From Thalassotalea_A litorea (GTDB taxonomy: Bacteria > Pseudomonadota > Gammaproteobacteria > Enterobacterales > Alteromonadaceae): a stretch of 64,000 nt of DNA. Under the pieces are notes generated by a model. The model saw nothing but the letters and a program-made list of their open reading frames with translations. It was not told the DNA's origin and made no database searches. Both the position numbers and the translations under genes were made by a program. Location of the stretch: positions 1 to 64,000 of the forward strand of contig NZ_JBHZSG010000006.1 in assembly GCF_043642205.1 (NCBI RefSeq), read 5' to 3'. Shown here one piece after another: positions 9,567-18,125 of the stretch (position 1 is the first letter of the stretch; each line of letters opens with the position of its first letter).

Positions 9567-9581
9567 AGGATGCCATATTAA

Positions 9582-10415
9582 ATGATGACCAACCTTGAAT
9601 TACGGAAAGTAAAAAGCTGGAGTGATGCGCTATCTAAAGTCATCGCAAAGGATTTCAGTTCAGACTCGATTGGCGAATTATTAAAGTGTATCGAATCGCT
9701 GATACAAGGCGAAAGTGGCATGATTACCTTGTACTCTAAGTCCAACCGACCGAAAACCACCCACCACAGATTACTCGCGGATGAAGACCCGGAATTTCAT
9801 GTAACCACCTATGAAAATGGCGCCTATTTGTTGGACCCGTTCTACCGACGAGGGTTAGAAGATAAATTAGAAGGTGCATTTACGTTAAAAGACGTAGCGC
9901 CTGAGGGGTTCGAACATTCGGAATATTACTCTGTGTTTTACAAAAATAGCGGATTTGAGAATGAGCTGTGCCTAATTCTCCAATTGCAGAGTGACTTTTT
10001 TCTGAGCCTGTCCATTGTTAAACACGAGAAGGGTGAAGTATTTGATCCTCGAGATATCCAGACCATTAATTTAATTTTTCCTTTATTAAAAAGTGTTTTT
10101 GATCGCTATGTCTCAAATTATATCCAGGAAGTCGATACCAGTTTCGAAAATCATCTCGATAATGCTCTGGAAACTTTTGGCTCTTCGATGTTAACACCAA
10201 AAGAGTGTGACATTCTTCACTATGTGTTGCGCGGCTACGCAAATAAATACATCGCCGAAAAGATGGATAACAGCGCAGAAACCATTAAGCATCATCGTAA
10301 AAATATCTATTTGAAATTGGATGTTTCTTCACAGTCTGAATTATTTTATTTGTTTATTGCGGCATTAAAGGCACTCCCTGAAGGCTCTAAGCAAGATCCC
10401 CTGGTTTATATTTAA
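9582..10415 (+). CDS. LuxR-type helix-turn-helix transcriptional regulator
   Basis: A 277-residue protein with a C-terminal LuxR/FixJ-type DNA-binding domain at about residues 200-260 (LTPKECDILHYVLRGYANKY, then ETIKHHRKNIYLKL as recognition helix region). The first ~180 residues carry no receiver phosphorylation pattern and lack an obvious acyl-homoserine lactone domain; a GAF/PAS-like ligand sensor is possible but not shown. It lies between the receptor gene (divergent) and the aldehyde dehydrogenase operon (co-directional, 138 bp downstream), so it is the likely local regulator. Confidence 0.85.
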   Translation: MMTNLELRKVKSWSDALSKVIAKDFSSDSIGELLKCIESLIQGESGMITLYSKSNRPKTTHHRLLADEDPEFHVTTYENGAYLLDPFYRRGLEDKLEGAFTLKDVAPEGFEHSEYYSVFYKNSGFENELCLILQLQSDFFLSLSIVKHEKGEVFDPRDIQTINLIFPLLKSVFDRYVSNYIQEVDTSFENHLDNALETFGSSMLTPKECDILHYVLRGYANKYIAEKMDNSAETIKHHRKNIYLKLDVSSQSELFYLFIAALKALPEGSKQDPLVYI

Positions 10416-10422
10416 TCGATTT

Positions 10423-10447
10423 ATCCCCTATTCAGGGGATGTTTTTT
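10423..10447 (+). promoter_or_regulatory. Perfect palindrome ATCCCCT-N4-AGGGGAT with T-run
   Basis: ATCCCCTATTCAGGGGAT follows the LuxR-type gene by 8 bp and is succeeded by GTTTTTTA. It could be a Rho-independent terminator for that gene. Because the same half-sites occur upstream of the regulator at 9551, it could instead or also be an operator for the operon starting at 10554. Confidence 0.6.
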
Positions 10448-10553
10448 ACTCCTGAACTTTGAAATATTGTGGTATCGCACAATTATTAGCGCCTTAAATA
10501 GGCCGTGTATTCCTATACCAAATAACAACAAAAGGCAGCTTTCAGGAAAACTA

Positions 10554-11975
10554 ATGCAATCCTATTCCGAATTTTTCATTAATGGTCAATGGCTAACTCC
10601 TGCCTCTCAAGCAACCATCGACGTTTATAATCCGGCAAACAATAAAGTATGCGCTCGGGTTCCAGCCGCCAACAATGAGGATGTGGACAAAGCTATTGCA
10701 GCCGCTTACCAGGCATTTCCGGCATGGTCCGGTACTAAATCTGGACAAAGACGTCAGTTTATTTTGGCGATAGCCGATGAAATGCAAAATCGCTTTGATG
10801 ATTTAGTCGCGGCGATTTCCGATAGCATGGGCTGTCCGAGAGAATTGACAAAAGATATTCAGGTACAAGGTTCTATTGATGCATTTCGTGCTTTTGCGGA
10901 CATGACTTCATTTGTTGATGAATATTCATCGAAAGATGGCGTCATGGAGTGTAAATCTGCGGTTGGTGTTTGTGTACTGATTAATCCCTGGAATTATCCG
11001 TTGTCGCAGTTAGTTGGTAAATTGGGGCCGGCATTGGCTACCGGGAGCACAGTCGTGGTGAAGCCTGCAGAACAAACGCCTTTGCAGGATATCATTCTGG
11101 CCGAGATCATTGAAAAAGTGGGTTTGCCAGCGGGGGTTTTTAATCTAATAACTGGCTATGGCAATCAAATTGGTGAACGGTTGTGTTCACACCCGTTTGT
11201 CGACATGGTGTCGTTTACCGGCTCTACAGCAGCTGGCATAAAGGTCGCTGAATCTGCGGCAAGTACGGTAAAAAGAGTTTGTCAGGAACTGGGTGGTAAA
11301 TCACCATTTATCATTACCCCGGATGCCGATCTTGAGGCTGCGGTTCGCTACGGTGTTGAAGATGTGATGTTAAATTCCGGGCAAACCTGCTGCGCGCTAA
11401 CCCGTATGTTGGTACCAGCATCTAAGTATCAGCAAGTGGTTACTCTTGCGAAGCAAGTTGCTGAAGAAAACACTGTCGGAGATCCTCTTGATGCAGATTC
11501 AACCATGGGGCCTCTGAGCTCAAAACTGCAGCAACAGCGAGTGTTGCAATATATAAAGTCGGGTATCGAAGAGGGCGCGACATTGGTAACCGGTGGAACC
11601 TATATTCCAGAGCAATTGTCGGAAGGTGCTTATGTGATGCCTACCATTTTTGCCGATGTTACCAACGACATGAAAATTGCGCGAGAAGAAATCTTTGGGC
11701 CGGTGCTTTGTATTATCGCCTATCAAAATATCGATCAAGCCATTTCTATTGCCAATGATACCGATTACGGCCTGTCTTCTTCGGTATACGCTGGCGATTC
11801 AAAATCAGCGTTAAAAATCGCTCGCCAGATCCGAGCCGGACAATGTTATATTCAAGGCAGTTACTTCAATACCTCCGCACCGTTTGGTGGTTTTAAGCAA
11901 TCCGGTAATGGCCGTGAATGGGGTGAAGAAGGGTTGCGAGAATTCATCGAGATACAATCAATAATCACCGACTAG
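10554..11975 (+). CDS. Aldehyde dehydrogenase family protein
   Basis: A 473-residue NAD(P)-dependent aldehyde dehydrogenase. It shows the FFINGQW start, NPWNYPLSQ cofactor region, catalytic base Glu in QELGGKSPF, catalytic Cys in NSGQTCCALTR and the C-terminal FGGFKQSGNGRE. It oxidises an aldehyde to the acid. As the first gene of an operon with an amine/amino acid oxidase, deiminase and carbamoylase, its substrate is plausibly the amino- or guanidino-aldehyde released by the oxidase; that is inference. The ATG at 10554 is preferred over upstream starts because AGGAAA precedes it and the protein then begins like other family members. Confidence 0.88.
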   Translation: MQSYSEFFINGQWLTPASQATIDVYNPANNKVCARVPAANNEDVDKAIAAAYQAFPAWSGTKSGQRRQFILAIADEMQNRFDDLVAAISDSMGCPRELTKDIQVQGSIDAFRAFADMTSFVDEYSSKDGVMECKSAVGVCVLINPWNYPLSQLVGKLGPALATGSTVVVKPAEQTPLQDIILAEIIEKVGLPAGVFNLITGYGNQIGERLCSHPFVDMVSFTGSTAAGIKVAESAASTVKRVCQELGGKSPFIITPDADLEAAVRYGVEDVMLNSGQTCCALTRMLVPASKYQQVVTLAKQVAEENTVGDPLDADSTMGPLSSKLQQQRVLQYIKSGIEEGATLVTGGTYIPEQLSEGAYVMPTIFADVTNDMKIAREEIFGPVLCIIAYQNIDQAISIANDTDYGLSSSVYAGDSKSALKIARQIRAGQCYIQGSYFNTSAPFGGFKQSGNGREWGEEGLREFIEIQSIITD

Positions 11976-11984
11976 GAGCGTCGT

Positions 11985-13403
11985 ATGACTACTCAACATA
12001 ACCATAATAAAACACTGGGTAAACGCGATATCTTCTTGTTTTGCGTATCGGCCGTATTACTTCTGGACACGCTTGCCGCCGGTGCTGTTATGGGGCCTAC
12101 GGTTATTTTCTGGTGGCTCCTTCTTACCGTCATTTTCCTTATCCCTTTTGGTGCAATTAGCACCGAACTGGGCACAGCTTATCCTGAACAAGGCGGAATT
12201 TATGCGTGGGTAAAACGCGCATATGGCCAGAAAATGGCGTCCCGTATCAGTTGGTATTACTGGGCGAACGTTGCAGTATGGGTTCCGGCAATATTTATCC
12301 TGTTCGCCGGGATCTTCTCGCAATTGTTTTTTCCTGATCTTTCCTTAAATGCACAAATTATTATGGGCCTGGTGATGATTTGGCTAACCGTTGTGGTGAA
12401 CATAGTTGCTCTTAACATTGGTAAATGGATCCCTAATATTGGTGCGGCATTTAAGATAATTATTTTCTCGATCTTAATTTATGGTGGTATTTCTTATGGC
12501 CTGGAGCATGGTGTTGCCAATGAGTTTTCTTTGCAAACGATGATCCCGAGTTTGGAAAATGGTGGTTTAAGCCTTCAGTATTTACCTGCGGTTGTTTACG
12601 GCATGTTGGGTTTTGAATTGGCCAGCGCTAGTAGCGACGAGATGAAAAACCCAACCCGGGATCTTCCCAAAGCAGTCTTTAGTTCAATCGCTGTGGTTGT
12701 TGGTGCTTATATACTCGCGACATCCGCCATCCTTATTGCTCTGCCGGCGGGCGATGTTGATGTTGTTGATGGATTAATTGTTACCCTTAACCAGTTCTTT
12801 GGTGGCACACCTGAAGGGAATGCCTTGGTTATTATCTTAGGTGTTGGTGCGCTTTATACGTTTTTCTCTAATGGAACCACCTGGTCGATGGGAGCCAATC
12901 GTGCAGCAGCAGAGGCAGCAATCGACAAAGAATTACCCCAAGTTTTTGCTCTTGAATCAAAGCAAGGTACACCAGTGGGCGCGGCGATACTATTAGGGCT
13001 TGCAGCCTCCACACTGCTGGTTCTCTATGGTTTTCTTGCTGGCTCGAATGAAGATTTATTCTGGTCGTTGTTCGCATTCAGCGGCGTGATCTTTATCCTT
13101 CCATATGTCGTCATGTGCACGGCATTCGTGAAGATCCGTGAGCAGCACATAGGTACCATGGGTGTTATTGCTGAAGATGGCACATTCAGGTTTCCCGGAA
13201 CACCAGCTTTCGTTAAAGCCTGTGCTTATCTTTGTACAATCATTTTGTCGTTAACGATATTCCTGTTTATTTATGTGCCAGGTGAAGGCGTTGTCTGGGA
13301 AGTTTTATGGGGTTCTTTAACTGTCATACTCATTGGTGAAGCCATTATCAACCGACGATTGAGTAGCCACTCATCGGACGCGGTAAACGTGCCGAAATCA
13401 TAA
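11985..13403 (+). CDS. APC-superfamily amino acid/amine permease
   Basis: A 472-residue inner membrane transporter with about 12 hydrophobic segments. The conserved APC start is visible at FLFCVSAVLLLDTLAAGAVMG, with the following TELGTAYPEQGGIYAWVKRA amphipathic block. It resembles glutamate/GABA-antiporter and polyamine permease branches. It starts 9 bp after the aldehyde dehydrogenase stop with a GGAG ribosome-binding site, so the genes are co-transcribed. It probably carries the operon's substrate across the inner membrane; the substrate is unknown. Confidence 0.88.
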   Translation: MTTQHNHNKTLGKRDIFLFCVSAVLLLDTLAAGAVMGPTVIFWWLLLTVIFLIPFGAISTELGTAYPEQGGIYAWVKRAYGQKMASRISWYYWANVAVWVPAIFILFAGIFSQLFFPDLSLNAQIIMGLVMIWLTVVVNIVALNIGKWIPNIGAAFKIIIFSILIYGGISYGLEHGVANEFSLQTMIPSLENGGLSLQYLPAVVYGMLGFELASASSDEMKNPTRDLPKAVFSSIAVVVGAYILATSAILIALPAGDVDVVDGLIVTLNQFFGGTPEGNALVIILGVGALYTFFSNGTTWSMGANRAAAEAAIDKELPQVFALESKQGTPVGAAILLGLAASTLLVLYGFLAGSNEDLFWSLFAFSGVIFILPYVVMCTAFVKIREQHIGTMGVIAEDGTFRFPGTPAFVKACAYLCTIILSLTIFLFIYVPGEGVVWEVLWGSLTVILIGEAIINRRLSSHSSDAVNVPKS

Positions 13404-13441
13404 ATGTCTGGGTTAAAGTTTAAAGTAAATGGAGTATATAT

Positions 13442-14839
13442 ATGCCGACTAATGCTGAATTAGCGCTACAACAGGCAAGTTTTTTTCCTTATTGGCTGGA
13501 CAACCCGGAACGACCGACTGAAGAGCCATCGTTAAAGGAAGATATCAAAACCGATTTGCTTATCGTGGGTAGCGGATTTACGGGTCTTTGGACTGCGGTT
13601 CAGGCAAAAGAGCAAAATCCTGAAAGAGATGTTGTGGTAATCGAAGCGCATAGTGCGGCTATTGGCGCATCGGGTCGACCAGGTGCAATCCTTTCAACCT
13701 CATTGATGCACGGTATGGAAAACTCTTATCGATTGTTCGAATCGGAAATGGATGAATTGGAACGGTTGGGTAAAGAAAACATGGATCAGTTCCGCGAAAC
13801 CATTGAAAAATATCAGATTGATTGTGATGTTGAGTGGAGTGGAGAACTAACCGTTGCGGTAGGTAAACACGGCATCGAAGATATTGAATCCGAGCACGAA
13901 CTTTACGTTAAATTTGGCCATGACGCACACCTGTTATCTCGTGAACAAGTGCAGTCGGAAATTAATTCACCTCTGTTTGAAGGTGGTCTGTGGTCGAAAC
14001 AACGCTCTGGTATCGTTCACCCGGCAAAGCTGGCCTGGGGGCTTAAACGGGTGGCAAAACTATTAGGTGTTACGTTTTACGAAAATACGCCAATGCGGAA
14101 AAGCAAATCTAAAGGCGAAAACGTTATCGTTTACACACCGAATGGTAATGTTATCGCTAGAAAGGTGATTTTGGCAACCAATGCGTTTACCAAGCACAAG
14201 AAAAAAATATCTTCCCGAGTTGCTGCTATTCGCGATCGAATCGTCATGACCGAACCGCTTACAGAAGCCCAACTAGATGCTTTAGGGTGGAAAAACAGAC
14301 AAGGTATCTATGACACCCGCACGCAGTTAAATTATATGCGCTTAACCAAAGATAACCGGGTTCTGTTCGGTGGCAGATTGGGCTATTTTTTCAATAATAA
14401 TACTGATCCTGACTACGATAAAACCGCAGAGCCTTATGTGCGCCTAGTTGAAGCTTTGTACCGGACTCTGCCTGCGCTGGAGGGGATTAGAATTTCTCAT
14501 GCTTGGAGCGGCCCAATTGCGCTGACAACCCGAATGGCCGTTCATTATCAGTATTACCATGGTGGAAAAATGGTTTTTACTGGCGGATATTCTGGCTTTG
14601 GAGTAACCGCGAGTCGATTTGCGGCAAGAGTCGCATTGGCTATCGTCGATGACGTTGATATTCCTGAGCGTCAGCTAGAGTTTGCTAAAACCTTACCAAG
14701 CTGGTTACCGCCTGAGCCATTTCGTTGGGTAGGTGCAAAAATAACCATGTACGCCCTCGATACCTGCGATGAGAAGGGGGGTTGGCGGATCCCCTGGTTG
14801 AATATGGTTGAAGGGATGGGCTTCCCGTTAAAACCTTAA
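13442..14839 (+). CDS. FAD-dependent oxidoreductase (DAO/gamma-glutamylputrescine oxidase-like)
   Basis: A 465-residue flavoprotein of the D-amino acid oxidase/PuuB family. The FAD-binding fold is at about residues 38-70 (LLIVGSGFTGLWTAVQAKEQ, then VVVIEAHSAAIGASGR). A C-terminal GYSGFGVTASRFAAR closes the flavin site. Members oxidise secondary or primary amines to imines or aldehydes. Between a permease and a deiminase and with an aldehyde dehydrogenase in the same operon, it likely performs the amine-to-aldehyde step. GGAG precedes the ATG. The exact substrate cannot be read from sequence. Confidence 0.85.
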   Translation: MPTNAELALQQASFFPYWLDNPERPTEEPSLKEDIKTDLLIVGSGFTGLWTAVQAKEQNPERDVVVIEAHSAAIGASGRPGAILSTSLMHGMENSYRLFESEMDELERLGKENMDQFRETIEKYQIDCDVEWSGELTVAVGKHGIEDIESEHELYVKFGHDAHLLSREQVQSEINSPLFEGGLWSKQRSGIVHPAKLAWGLKRVAKLLGVTFYENTPMRKSKSKGENVIVYTPNGNVIARKVILATNAFTKHKKKISSRVAAIRDRIVMTEPLTEAQLDALGWKNRQGIYDTRTQLNYMRLTKDNRVLFGGRLGYFFNNNTDPDYDKTAEPYVRLVEALYRTLPALEGIRISHAWSGPIALTTRMAVHYQYYHGGKMVFTGGYSGFGVTASRFAARVALAIVDDVDIPERQLEFAKTLPSWLPPEPFRWVGAKITMYALDTCDEKGGWRIPWLNMVEGMGFPLKP

Positions 14840-14909
14840 CTTATTTTTGTCGTCGATTAACACTTAACTTATGTAAGGTTCGGCGTACTTTAAAAATCGG
14901 AGAATTAAA

Positions 14910-15821
14910 ATGAAATCATTTAGTTACCAGAGACGAGTAGAAGGTGGCGGCACGAGTCGCCTTGACCGCTGGGGAATGAATTCAGAGTATGGCGTGTTAA
15001 AAGACGTATTAATTGGGCCAATGGATCACTATTCCTGGCAGACGGGTAACGCCATGTCCAGACGGTCTATGCGCTTAGGTCGTCAATTTGATAAAAATAT
15101 TGCCCGACAGCAGTACAACGAAATGCTGGATGCTTACCGAAGTGCCGGTGTTACCCCGCATTTATTAAACCCTGATCCTAACTTGCCTTATCAGCTATAT
15201 GCCCGCGACTCATCGGTTATGACGCCCTGGGGACCTGTTGTTACCCAGATGTTCAGCCCATGGCGCCGTGGCGAGTGGGCTGAAATTGTTAAGTTTTATC
15301 AGAAAATGGATATTCCGCTTTATGACATTATCACCGCGGGCACGTTTGAAGGCGGTGATTTTATGGTGTTGGAACCTGGTGTGATTTTATGTGGTTACAC
15401 AGGCGAGAGAACCAGTGAAGCCGGTTTAAAGCAGATGCAGGCCTGGGTCGAAGCGGAAGGCTGGGAATTTAAGAGCTACCAGTTTGATCCTTACTTTCTG
15501 CATCTTGATGTCAAAGTTGCCATGCTGTCGGAAAAGCTGGCGGCGGTTTGCACCCAGGCGGTGGAAGACGAATTACTCGATTGGTTTAAATCTCGCGGTA
15601 TTGAGATCATCGATATTTCTTATCGCAGTGTGCTTGAGCTTGGCGTTAATGTGGTTGCTCTTGGCAACGACAGAGTTCTTATACCAGCGCAAAGCACGGA
15701 GCTAATTGAAAAATCCAAAGCCCACGGCTTAGAAGTTTTTGCTCCGGATATGTCGATGTTTACCTCTGGCGGTGGCGGTGTTCACTGTATGTGCCAGCCG
15801 TTGAACCGGGAAGACGGGTAA
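14910..15821 (+). CDS. Arginine deiminase/dimethylargininase-superfamily hydrolase
   Basis: A 303-residue guanidino-group-modifying enzyme. The catalytic set is visible: YARDSS (residues 98-102, substrate carboxylate/guanidinium contact), FEGGD (146-150, acidic residue), LHLD (197-200, His) and GGGGVHC (287-293, nucleophilic Cys). The glycine-rich Cys loop is as in agmatine deiminase and dimethylargininase. The family hydrolyses a guanidino group to a ureido group, releasing ammonia or an amine. The next gene overlaps it by one base and encodes a carbamoyl hydrolase, which would act on the ureido product. Which guanidino compound is used is not established. Confidence 0.88.
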   Translation: MKSFSYQRRVEGGGTSRLDRWGMNSEYGVLKDVLIGPMDHYSWQTGNAMSRRSMRLGRQFDKNIARQQYNEMLDAYRSAGVTPHLLNPDPNLPYQLYARDSSVMTPWGPVVTQMFSPWRRGEWAEIVKFYQKMDIPLYDIITAGTFEGGDFMVLEPGVILCGYTGERTSEAGLKQMQAWVEAEGWEFKSYQFDPYFLHLDVKVAMLSEKLAAVCTQAVEDELLDWFKSRGIEIIDISYRSVLELGVNVVALGNDRVLIPAQSTELIEKSKAHGLEVFAPDMSMFTSGGGGVHCMCQPLNREDG

Positions 15822-17077
15822 TGAATGGTATGGCAAATATGAACAACGTCCAAGCGATTGCGGTTAACGGCGAGCGCCTTTGGCAGTCATTGATGAGTAT
15901 GGCTGAAATTGGCGCGACCGACAAAGGTGGCTGTAATCGCCAGGCACTAACGCAACTGGATAAAGCCGGGCGAGATCTGTTTATCCAGTGGTGCGAACAA
16001 GCCGGTTGTGAAGTTCGTTATGACCAAATGGGGAATTTATTTGCCCGTCGCCCTGGTAAAAACAATGAGTTGCCTCCGGTAATTACCGGCAGTCATCTGG
16101 ATACCCAACCGACCGGCGGAAAGTTTGACGGGGTCTATGGGGTGCTTGCAGGACTGGAAGTTATTCGCACGCTCAATGAACAAAATATTGAGACCTTACA
16201 TCCGATTGAGGTAATAGTCTGGACTAACGAAGAAGGGGCGCGCTTTTCTCCTGCGATGATAGGCTCTGGTGTCTGGTGTGGTGAATTTGCTATTGATTAT
16301 GGCTGGTCGCGGACTGACAAACAGGGGGTAAGTATCAAAGACGAGCTCATTACCCATAATATGCTCGGTGAGGCGACATGTCGGGCGTTTGATGTCAAAG
16401 CGGCATTTGAACTGCACATCGAACAAGGACCTATTCTTGAGGCGGAAGAGCTACAGATTGGTATTGTTCAGGGTGTACAAGGGATGCGTTGGTATGATTT
16501 AACCATAACAGGAAGTCCGGTTCATGCTGGGCCGACGCCGATGGAGCAGCGTCGCGATCCTTTCATGGGACTGGCGGACATGACTAAAAAACTTTATGAA
16601 CTAGCAGCGCATTATGCGCCATGGTCGCGGGTAACATTTGGAGATATTCAGGCGCTGCCAGGAGCGCGTAATACCGTCCCTGAGCAATTAATTCTGGCAG
16701 TAGACTTACGTCATCCCGATCAAAAAATCCTGCAACAAATGGATCTGGCGTTTAGACAAATCGTTTCAGAAGTAAGTGAGCGATATCAATTATCGTCATC
16801 GATTCGTGATGAGTGGAATTCGCCAGCGGTCACATTTGATGACAATTGTGTGGCCGCGGTATCGGCTGCAGTCGATGCTTTTGGGTACTCGGCGAAACTA
16901 ATGTTTAGCGGTGCCGGGCATGATTCTGTGTATGTTTCAAAAGTGGCGCCGACTTCAATGATATTTATCCCCTGTGAAGGAGGTATTAGCCACAATGAGG
17001 CAGAAAACGCCCACAAAGATGATATTACTGCCGGCGCTAATGTGTTGCTTGGTGCTATGTTGAGGATGGCGGAATGA
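15821..17077 (+). CDS. M20-family N-carbamoyl hydrolase (beta-ureidopropionase/allantoate amidohydrolase-like)
   Basis: A 418-residue zinc amidohydrolase of the hydantoinase/carbamoylase branch of M20 peptidases. Metal and catalytic blocks are GSHLDTQPTGGKFDG, TNEEGARF, FELHIEQGP and GAGHDSVYV...CEGGISHNEAE. It cleaves N-carbamoyl compounds to amine, CO2 and ammonia. The start at 15821 overlaps the stop of the deiminase gene (TAATG), indicating translational coupling and a shared pathway: guanidino to ureido to amine. A longer frame starting upstream inside the deiminase gene is less likely. Confidence 0.88.
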   Translation: MNGMANMNNVQAIAVNGERLWQSLMSMAEIGATDKGGCNRQALTQLDKAGRDLFIQWCEQAGCEVRYDQMGNLFARRPGKNNELPPVITGSHLDTQPTGGKFDGVYGVLAGLEVIRTLNEQNIETLHPIEVIVWTNEEGARFSPAMIGSGVWCGEFAIDYGWSRTDKQGVSIKDELITHNMLGEATCRAFDVKAAFELHIEQGPILEAEELQIGIVQGVQGMRWYDLTITGSPVHAGPTPMEQRRDPFMGLADMTKKLYELAAHYAPWSRVTFGDIQALPGARNTVPEQLILAVDLRHPDQKILQQMDLAFRQIVSEVSERYQLSSSIRDEWNSPAVTFDDNCVAAVSAAVDAFGYSAKLMFSGAGHDSVYVSKVAPTSMIFIPCEGGISHNEAENAHKDDITAGANVLLGAMLRMAE

Positions 17078-17083
17078 TTTAGC

Positions 17084-17106
17084 GGGAGTTAGCACTTGCA
17101 ACTCCC
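17084..17106 (+). terminator. Hairpin after the carbamoylase gene
   Basis: GGGAGTT-N9-AACTCCC starts 7 bp after the operon's last stop codon. There is no T-run, so it may be an mRNA 3'-end stabiliser or part of the following hairpin repeat tract, not a classical terminator. Confidence 0.45.
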
Positions 17107-17109
17107 AAA

Positions 17110-17271
17110 GTGCGCCTCGCAAGCGATACTCCGGGAACGCGACGACAAACATCGCTTCGAGTACGCTGAAGTCATCAGCTCCGAGTTGCCGACATGGACG
17201 TTGGTATACAGAATTTGTCAGGAACCGAAATTCTATACCCGTGACACAAAACATCGCTTCGAGTGAAAACC
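17110..17271. repeat. Repeat-derived palindromic spacer
   Basis: Non-coding. ACATCGCTTCGAGT occurs twice (17149 and 17252) and an imperfect stem GGTATAcAGAATTT/AAATTCTATACC lies at 17203-17239. The GCCGACAT...TGTCAGG layout echoes the hairpin at 438-472, so this is a further member of the same dispersed repeat family. Confidence 0.5.
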
Positions 17272-17555
17272 CACAAAAACCTGCGTCATGCCGTGATACT
17301 ACACGGCATCTAGGGCTAGAGCCGAACGACTCTGATGTGCCAACAACGGGAATTGAAATTCCCTCAAGGTGGAGAAAGAAACACGTTTCTTTGGGTGGAG
17401 ATTACGATAAATCGTAATGGAGGGATAATGCGCAAAACGCATTGGGTGGATAACGTTTCATTTTATGAAACGTTGGTAAAAGCCACAAAAAAACCTGCGT
17501 CATGCCGTGACACTACACGGCATCTAGGGCTAGATCCAAACGGCTTTGATGTGCC
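17272..17555. repeat. Hairpin array flanked by direct repeats
   Basis: Two ~70-bp direct repeats (17272-17341 and 17485-17555), each with ATGCCGTG/CACGGCAT, flank five consecutive perfect hairpins: GGGAATT/AATTCCC (17348-17363), AAAGAAAC/GTTTCTTT (17375-17392), ATTACGAT/ATCGTAAT (17401-17418), AATGCG/CGCATT (17427-17443) and AACGTTTCA/TGAAACGTT (17452-17474). The linkers are GGTGGAG, GGGTGGAG, GGAGGGAT and GGGTGGAT. Stems differ completely while linkers stay alike. An open frame across it is not considered a gene. Confidence 0.85.
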
Positions 17556-17570
17556 ATTAGCGGAAGTTGA

Positions 17571-18125
17571 TTAATCTTTGATTGGAGCCGACATTGATTC
17601 TTTAGCCGTCATTCTTCTATTGAGTTTAGATAGCAACTTGTCTTGGTTTTTATCGTAATAATCTTTTTGAATACCAAACTCAAAATAGTCTCTGGTTTTT
17701 GAACGCAAACCTTGTAGTTTGATGTGGCAGTTATAAAATTTATAACCTTTTAGTTGAATCAACTCAAAATCAATAGATTTTATTTCATTTAGATATATTT
17801 CTGGTTCAATACTGTCATTTGAATTTTCGCTGTATCGATAAATGCTATTCTCTGTTATCTCGACCAGTGTACTTCCTAAATCATATTTAGCGATGACCCA
17901 AGCAGAAAAGTGAAATACCAAATAACTTCCCGACGCTAGCCATAACACTACCTCTAATTGATTAATCTGATTTTCAAGGCGAAAATCTAACGGCAACAAA
18001 GCATAACTGGCAAAACACCCAATAAAAACCACTGTAGCAACAGCGAGTTTACCTAAGGGTAGTTTCCCTATTTTATTTTTATACTGCCACAAGGCATATC
18101 CTGAAGGTTCATACCATTTCATCAT
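17571..18125 (-). CDS. Hypothetical membrane protein with PH-like cytoplasmic domain
   Basis: A 184-residue protein not recognised as a named family. Two transmembrane segments lie at about residues 27-45 and 58-80, followed by a soluble region rich in beta-strand pattern (TLVEITENSIYRYSE..., KSIDFELIQLKGYKFYNC...) that resembles bacterial PH/YdbS-type membrane domains; that resemblance is weak. Its ATG abuts the stop of the upstream small membrane gene (TAAATG), so the two are co-transcribed and probably act together. The function is unknown. Confidence 0.7.
   Translation of the reverse strand: MMKWYEPSGYALWQYKNKIGKLPLGKLAVATVVFIGCFASYALLPLDFRLENQINQLEVVLWLASGSYLVFHFSAWVIAKYDLGSTLVEITENSIYRYSENSNDSIEPEIYLNEIKSIDFELIQLKGYKFYNCHIKLQGLRSKTRDYFEFGIQKDYYDKNQDKLLSKLNRRMTAKESMSAPIKD

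Noticed and set aside
17272..17555. Possible CRISPR array
   Set aside because: The repeated items are linkers of 7-8 bp and self-complementary stems, not identical 25-40 bp repeats with unique spacers, and no cas genes are near.
17335..17574. 79-codon frame across the hairpin array
   Set aside because: It consists of palindromes and a direct repeat copy; the frame is a by-product of the repeat structure.
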